From contig JALHMI010000016.1 of assembly GCA_022844125.1 (NCBI GenBank), positions 122,131 through 186,130 of the forward strand: 64,000 nt of DNA, given 5' to 3'. Source of the DNA: Pirellulales bacterium. GTDB lineage: Bacteria > Planctomycetota > Planctomycetia > Pirellulales > PALSA-1355. The position numbers were made by a program, and so were the translations under genes. This document shows, piece by piece, positions 61,331 through 64,000 of this stretch (within the stretch, counting starts at the first letter, position 1; each line of letters begins with the position of its first letter). The notes under the pieces were generated by a model. That model had not been told where the DNA came from. It made no database searches and saw only the letters and a list, made by a program, of their open reading frames with translations.

Positions 61331-61345
61331 GTTTCCCGGGGAAAC
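61331..61345. repeat. parS-like palindrome, copy 2
   Basis: GTTTCCCGGGGAAAC, identical to the copy at 44715-44729, followed at the same distance by TGGCTAA. It lies 21 bp past the parB stop codon (61367), the usual site for a cis partition element. Confidence 0.7.
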
Positions 61346-61366
61346 TTTTGCCAAACATGGCTAAGG

Positions 61367-62314
61367 CTAGCGGTCTGTTCCGAGTTGCAACTGCTCTTGG
61401 ATTGCGGGAGTGGCAAGTTGTTCACGCGCCTCGTCGAGAGCCGAAAGCACGTCTGCATCGACAACCGATCGCTTGCGGAATGAGATCGTGACGATTGCGG
61501 CGCTGGTTTGGAACCGACGCATCGTCATGTGCGGCGTTCCGCGACGACTTGATGACTGCTTTTCACGACGGACCAACTCCTCAGTCTCGACGACTTTCAG
61601 TCCGCGGTGCTGGACTTCCTTCATAATCTCAACTTGGCGGTCCGGAGCGACCTGGGAAACTGCGTAGAGTTGCCGGCGAGAAAGTGTCGAATCCTGACGG
61701 GCGCGCTTCTGCACTTCCGGTGCAAGGGAAAGTAAAGCGAGCAGCTTGGATATCTCGCCCTTGGGCTTGCCAGTCAGTTTCGCAAGTGCGTCTTGTGTCA
61801 GCTTGTTGGCGTCGCGGATGGAAGCGAGAGCATCGGCAAGCTCGAACGGACTCAAATCACTACGTTGCCAGTTTTCAACGATCTGGCGGACAAGGATCTC
61901 TTCCTCGCGAGGGGATTGCACCCAACACGGAATCTCGGTGAGTTTGGCGCGAAGCGCGGCCTGATATCGGCGTTCTCCTGAAATGATCTGATAGATGTTC
62001 TGGTCTTCGATGTAGCGGACAGCGATCGGCTGCATGATGCCGAACCGCTTGATTGAAAGCGTCAGCTCCTGCTGTGCCTGGGAATCGAGCTGACGTCGTG
62101 GCTGCGTTGGATCTGGATGGATCCGACCGATCTCGATGAAGTAGGCGCCGGCCAAGCGGCGGCGTCCGTCAAGAGCCTCAGCTCCAGCCTGGGGCTTTTG
62201 CTCAAGCAGCGACGCTGGTCGGGCGGCGAATGTTCGATTTGCGGCGGTGACTGCTTTGGCCAGCGAGCGCTTTGATGCGGGCTTCGACTTCGCGGAAGAG
62301 CGCCCGCGCGACAT
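61367..62314 (-). CDS. parB: Partition protein ParB
   Basis: About 315 residues from the ATG at 62314, which overlaps parA by 113 bp; an earlier start would extend it further into parA. The ParB/Sulfiredoxin-like NTPase domain is at ~70-165 (QPIAVRYIEDQNIYQIISGE then RRYQAALRAKLTEIPCWVQS; GERRYQAA matches the GERRxxAA CTP/phosphate motif). ENWQRSDLSPFELADALASI is at ~170. The HTH parS-binding domain is ~185-225 (KLTQDALAKLTGKPKGEISK). The C-terminal dimer part is short. It probably spreads from the parS-like sites at 44.7 and 61.3 kb. Confidence 0.93.
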   Translation of the reverse strand: MSRGRSSAKSKPASKRSLAKAVTAANRTFAARPASLLEQKPQAGAEALDGRRRLAGAYFIEIGRIHPDPTQPRRQLDSQAQQELTLSIKRFGIMQPIAVRYIEDQNIYQIISGERRYQAALRAKLTEIPCWVQSPREEEILVRQIVENWQRSDLSPFELADALASIRDANKLTQDALAKLTGKPKGEISKLLALLSLAPEVQKRARQDSTLSRRQLYAVSQVAPDRQVEIMKEVQHRGLKVVETEELVRREKQSSSRRGTPHMTMRRFQTSAAIVTISFRKRSVVDADVLSALDEAREQLATPAIQEQLQLGTDR

Positions 62315-63065
62315 CGGCCTCTTCGGAGCGAGGCGCTTGGAGCGTGATGGGGATGCGGTCGGTGACACTCTGCTCGAAGCGTGCCAGATCAGGTACGACT
62401 GTGTCAAAGGCCAATCCGCCGAAATGCGACCGCAACTGCTTCAGATAACTCTGCTGGTAGGCTCGTGCCCGCTTGAATCGAGACACCAGATATCCGAGCA
62501 GTTTTAATCGGGGATTGTAGTGTCGTTGTACTTCCTCGATCGCGGCCGTGACTTGAACGATGCCCTGGGCACCCCAGTCGGCTGCCTCCAGTGGGATCAC
62601 AACGTAATCGCTCGCACACAGTGCCGCGAAGCTGACGACCGACAGTCGTGGCGGGCAGTCAAAAAGAATGAAGTCGTAGGAGGATCGGAGCGTCGACACT
62701 GGTTCGACGAGCGATAGGTGCAGTTCGGTTTTCTCCCACAAGTGCCGGTCGGCCAGGTCGAAGCGGGCCAAGCGAGTGTTTGCTGGAATGATGTCGATCT
62801 GCGGAAAGACACTCTTGCGAATGAGAGTACTGGGATCAGCGTCCTGTGCAGGATCGAAGAGTGCCTCGACGCCTGGCTCGCGTTGACCTTCATCGACGAA
62901 CGAGCTGGTGAGGTTCGCCTGCATGTCGGTATCGACGAGCAGAACCCGTTGCTTGCGCTCTTCGCACACGGCGGCGAGCAGCCAGCTCGCGTGGGTCTTG
63001 CCCACACCGCCCTTGAGATTGATGACGGTGATGACCGATGCGCGATGCGGGGATCGTTCAGACAC
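62202..63065 (-). CDS. parA: Partition ATPase ParA
   Basis: The deviant Walker A is INLKGGVGKTHASWLLAAVC near the N-terminus, followed by LLVDTDMQANLTSSFVDEG (Walker A') and DFILFDCPPRLSVVSFAAL (Walker B). The GTG at 63065 gives about 287 residues; earlier in-frame starts would add 36 Arg/Pro-rich residues without motifs. It moves plasmid or chromosome partition complexes by ATP-dependent nucleoid binding. It is upstream of and overlaps parB. Ser/Thr after KGGVGKT and no N-terminal HTH place it with type Ib-like short ParA. Confidence 0.9.
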   Translation of the reverse strand: MSERSPHRASVITVINLKGGVGKTHASWLLAAVCEERKQRVLLVDTDMQANLTSSFVDEGQREPGVEALFDPAQDADPSTLIRKSVFPQIDIIPANTRLARFDLADRHLWEKTELHLSLVEPVSTLRSSYDFILFDCPPRLSVVSFAALCASDYVVIPLEAADWGAQGIVQVTAAIEEVQRHYNPRLKLLGYLVSRFKRARAYQQSYLKQLRSHFGGLAFDTVVPDLARFEQSVTDRIPITLQAPRSEEADVARALFREVEARIKALAGQSSHRRKSNIRRPTSVAA

Positions 63066-63184
63066 GGCGGCAGCATACCAGCGAAAGAGTCGCGGAGTCG
63101 AGCATCGGGAGACCGGTAGGCAAACGGGACTCGGATGTCTAATTGTCCCGCTGAAACTCGGGACCGGGGTCACCTCTAACGGTC

Positions 63185-63197
63185 GCGTAATTTACGC
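63185..63197. promoter_or_regulatory. Palindrome between parA and vsr
   Basis: GCGTAA-T-TTACGC is a perfect 6-bp inverted repeat 120 bp upstream of the parA start and 73 bp before the vsr start. Possible operator for either gene. Confidence 0.35.
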
Positions 63198-63269
63198 AAA
63201 TTCCATGCTAGCTGCTCTACGCTTGTACAGTTTGGACCGTCTTCGTAGAATCGTGCCAGGAGGACACCC

Positions 63270-63677
63270 ATGGACAGGGTCAGTACTCAGTGCCGTTCAG
63301 CTATCATGGCACGAGTGCCGTCGTTTGACACTGGGCCGGAAATCGCCGTTCGGCTTATTTTCCATTCGCTTGGCTGCCGGTTTCGTCTGCGATCTAAGCT
63401 TCCCGGCAGTCCGGATTTAGTTCTCCCACGGCGGCGGCTGGCGGTATTCGTCCATGGTTGTTTTTGGCATGGTTGCCGACGTTGCCGGAAAGGCAAGAGG
63501 CGCCCGGTCAACAACGCCGAATATTGGCAAAATAAGCTCGATCGCAATCGACGACGAGACGTTAGGGCTCGGAGGGCACTCCGCGAATTGGGATGGAACG
63601 TCTTCACCGTTTGGGAATGCGAATTGCAAAACCCAGGTAACTTGCTGCAAAGAATCAAGACGGTGGTGCGGCCGTGA
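63270..63677 (+). CDS. vsr: Very short patch repair endonuclease Vsr
   Basis: The 135-residue protein has the Vsr marks: SRSAIMARV-like start (TQCRSAIMARVPSFDTGPEI), SPDLVLPRRRLAVFVHGCFW with the catalytic Asp, HGCRRC with zinc ligands, YWQNKLDRNRRRD and FTVWECEL. It nicks T:G mismatches left by deamination of 5-methylcytosine. AGGAGGACACCC is a strong ribosome site. Its stop overlaps the start of a cytosine-methyltransferase gene (GTGA), the usual vsr-dcm pairing. Confidence 0.93.
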   Translation: MDRVSTQCRSAIMARVPSFDTGPEIAVRLIFHSLGCRFRLRSKLPGSPDLVLPRRRLAVFVHGCFWHGCRRCRKGKRRPVNNAEYWQNKLDRNRRRDVRARRALRELGWNVFTVWECELQNPGNLLQRIKTVVRP

Positions 63678-64000
63678 GCACGATTGGACATCGACTGAGC
63701 AAGAAGAGACGCCCGCGGTGCCTTGACCTGTTCTCAGGGATTGGCGGCCTTTCTCTCGGTTTGACGCGAGCGGGAATGGATATAGTCGGCGGGATCGACT
63801 CCTGGACCGACGCCGCCGCGACGTACGAGCACAATCTTCCAGGTCACCGATGCATGGTTGCCGATCTTGCGACGGTCTCGCTAGCCGGCCAGGACCTTCA
63901 GATCGGCGCTCGTGCAATCGTGGTCTTTAAAGAACGTGAAAATGCGATCCTTGGGCCAAAAAATCGCGAGGATGCAGCTCTTCATGCACCCTTTGATGTC
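63674..64000 (+). pseudogene. Truncated C5 cytosine methyltransferase, N-terminal part only
   Basis: It starts GTG inside the vsr stop codon. Residues ~14-70 match C5 methyltransferases: motif I RCLDLFSGIGGLSLGLTRAG, then the motif II-like stretch DIVGGIDSWTDAAATYEHNL and PGHRCMVADLATVSLAG. The catalytic PCQ motif should follow within ~20 residues but is absent in the remaining ~40 residues to the edge. From about 63881 the sequence instead reads as protein on the other strand. The gene is therefore probably broken by a recombination junction; if the frame simply continues outside, it would be an unusual form. Confidence 0.6.
63881..64000 (-). CDS. 3' end of an unidentified gene on the minus strand
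   Basis: On the minus strand the frame entering from the window edge reads ILAIFWPKDRIFTFFKDHDC then TSADLKVLAG and stops at TAG (63881-63883). The FWPKD/FFKDHDC pattern looks like natural protein and continues beyond 64000. It sits exactly where the methyltransferase similarity ends. It resembles, from memory, N-terminal stretches of proteins beside Vsr/Dcm, which would mean it is truncated too. No function assigned. Confidence 0.45.
   Translation of the reverse strand, partial: DIKGCMKSCILAIFWPKDRIFTFFKDHDCTSADLKVLAG

Noticed and set aside
21957..63880. A second copy of the tRNA-Glu 3' end as attR
   Set aside because: I looked by eye for CGGGGTTCGACTCCCCG-like sequence and did not find it; a computed search is needed to be sure.

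Overview
The window looks like a planctomycete chromosome of the Pirellulales kind carrying a large block of mobile DNA. Signs of this are the IEPLEDRHLLAA-type N-terminus on a giant surface protein, a PEP-CTERM protein, Gfo/Idh/MocA and sugar-epimerase-like proteins with twin-arginine leaders, a WD40 Ser/Thr kinase paired with an ECF sigma factor, csrA and GC-rich coding. The taxonomic call is an inference from gene style, not from a marker gene.

Positions 1-21,960 read as ordinary chromosome. A minus-strand cluster (two AhpD-like carboxymuconolactone decarboxylase paralogues around an alpha/beta hydrolase) faces a divergent sigma-54 activator. A good sigma-54 promoter match lies between them. 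Then follow an M24 peptidase, a secreted phosphoesterase, a TPR protein, a Nudix-like protein, csrA, surE with an acetyltransferase, a lipoprotein lipase, a Gfo/Idh/MocA protein, mtfA, a sugar isomerase-like protein, a large secreted esterase, a Ser/Thr kinase and tRNA-Glu(CTC).

A tyrosine integrase overlaps the 3' half of tRNA-Glu, so an integrative element begins there. It is followed by an excisionase-like gene and a tightly coupled minus-strand operon (23.3-28.2 kb): a replication-relaxation family protein, a VirD4/TraD-like ATPase, membrane proteins and a secreted von Willebrand A-like protein. A second tyrosine recombinase lies at 29.4-30.4 kb. From 30.9 to 42.2 kb come surface, sorting and signalling genes: a PA14/FN3/Vps62 giant protein, a PEP-CTERM protein with a structured leader, and the WD40 kinase with its sigma factor.

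From 42.3 kb to the end the content is plasmid-like: DUF932, a PemK/MazF toxin with antitoxin, a second and larger VirD4-like ATPase, a second replication-relaxation protein, a sigma factor / small protein / ImmA-IrrE protease trio, a CHC2-Toprim primase, a fused nuclease-exonuclease (DUF2779), a GIY-YIG protein, RepA with three iterons, ParA/ParB with two identical parS-like palindromes 16.6 kb apart, Vsr, and a truncated cytosine methyltransferase. In it sits a two-gene Hachiman-like anti-phage system (HamA DUF1837 nuclease plus HamB helicase, 57,155-61,301).

The observations that most deserve follow-up are the sigma/small/ImmA-IrrE trio, the two-box parS-like pair, the stripped-down ATPase/vWA transfer operon, the structured leader of the PEP-CTERM gene, the Hachiman-like pair and the scrambled Vsr-methyltransferase end. 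All functional calls come from reading motifs; no database search was run.
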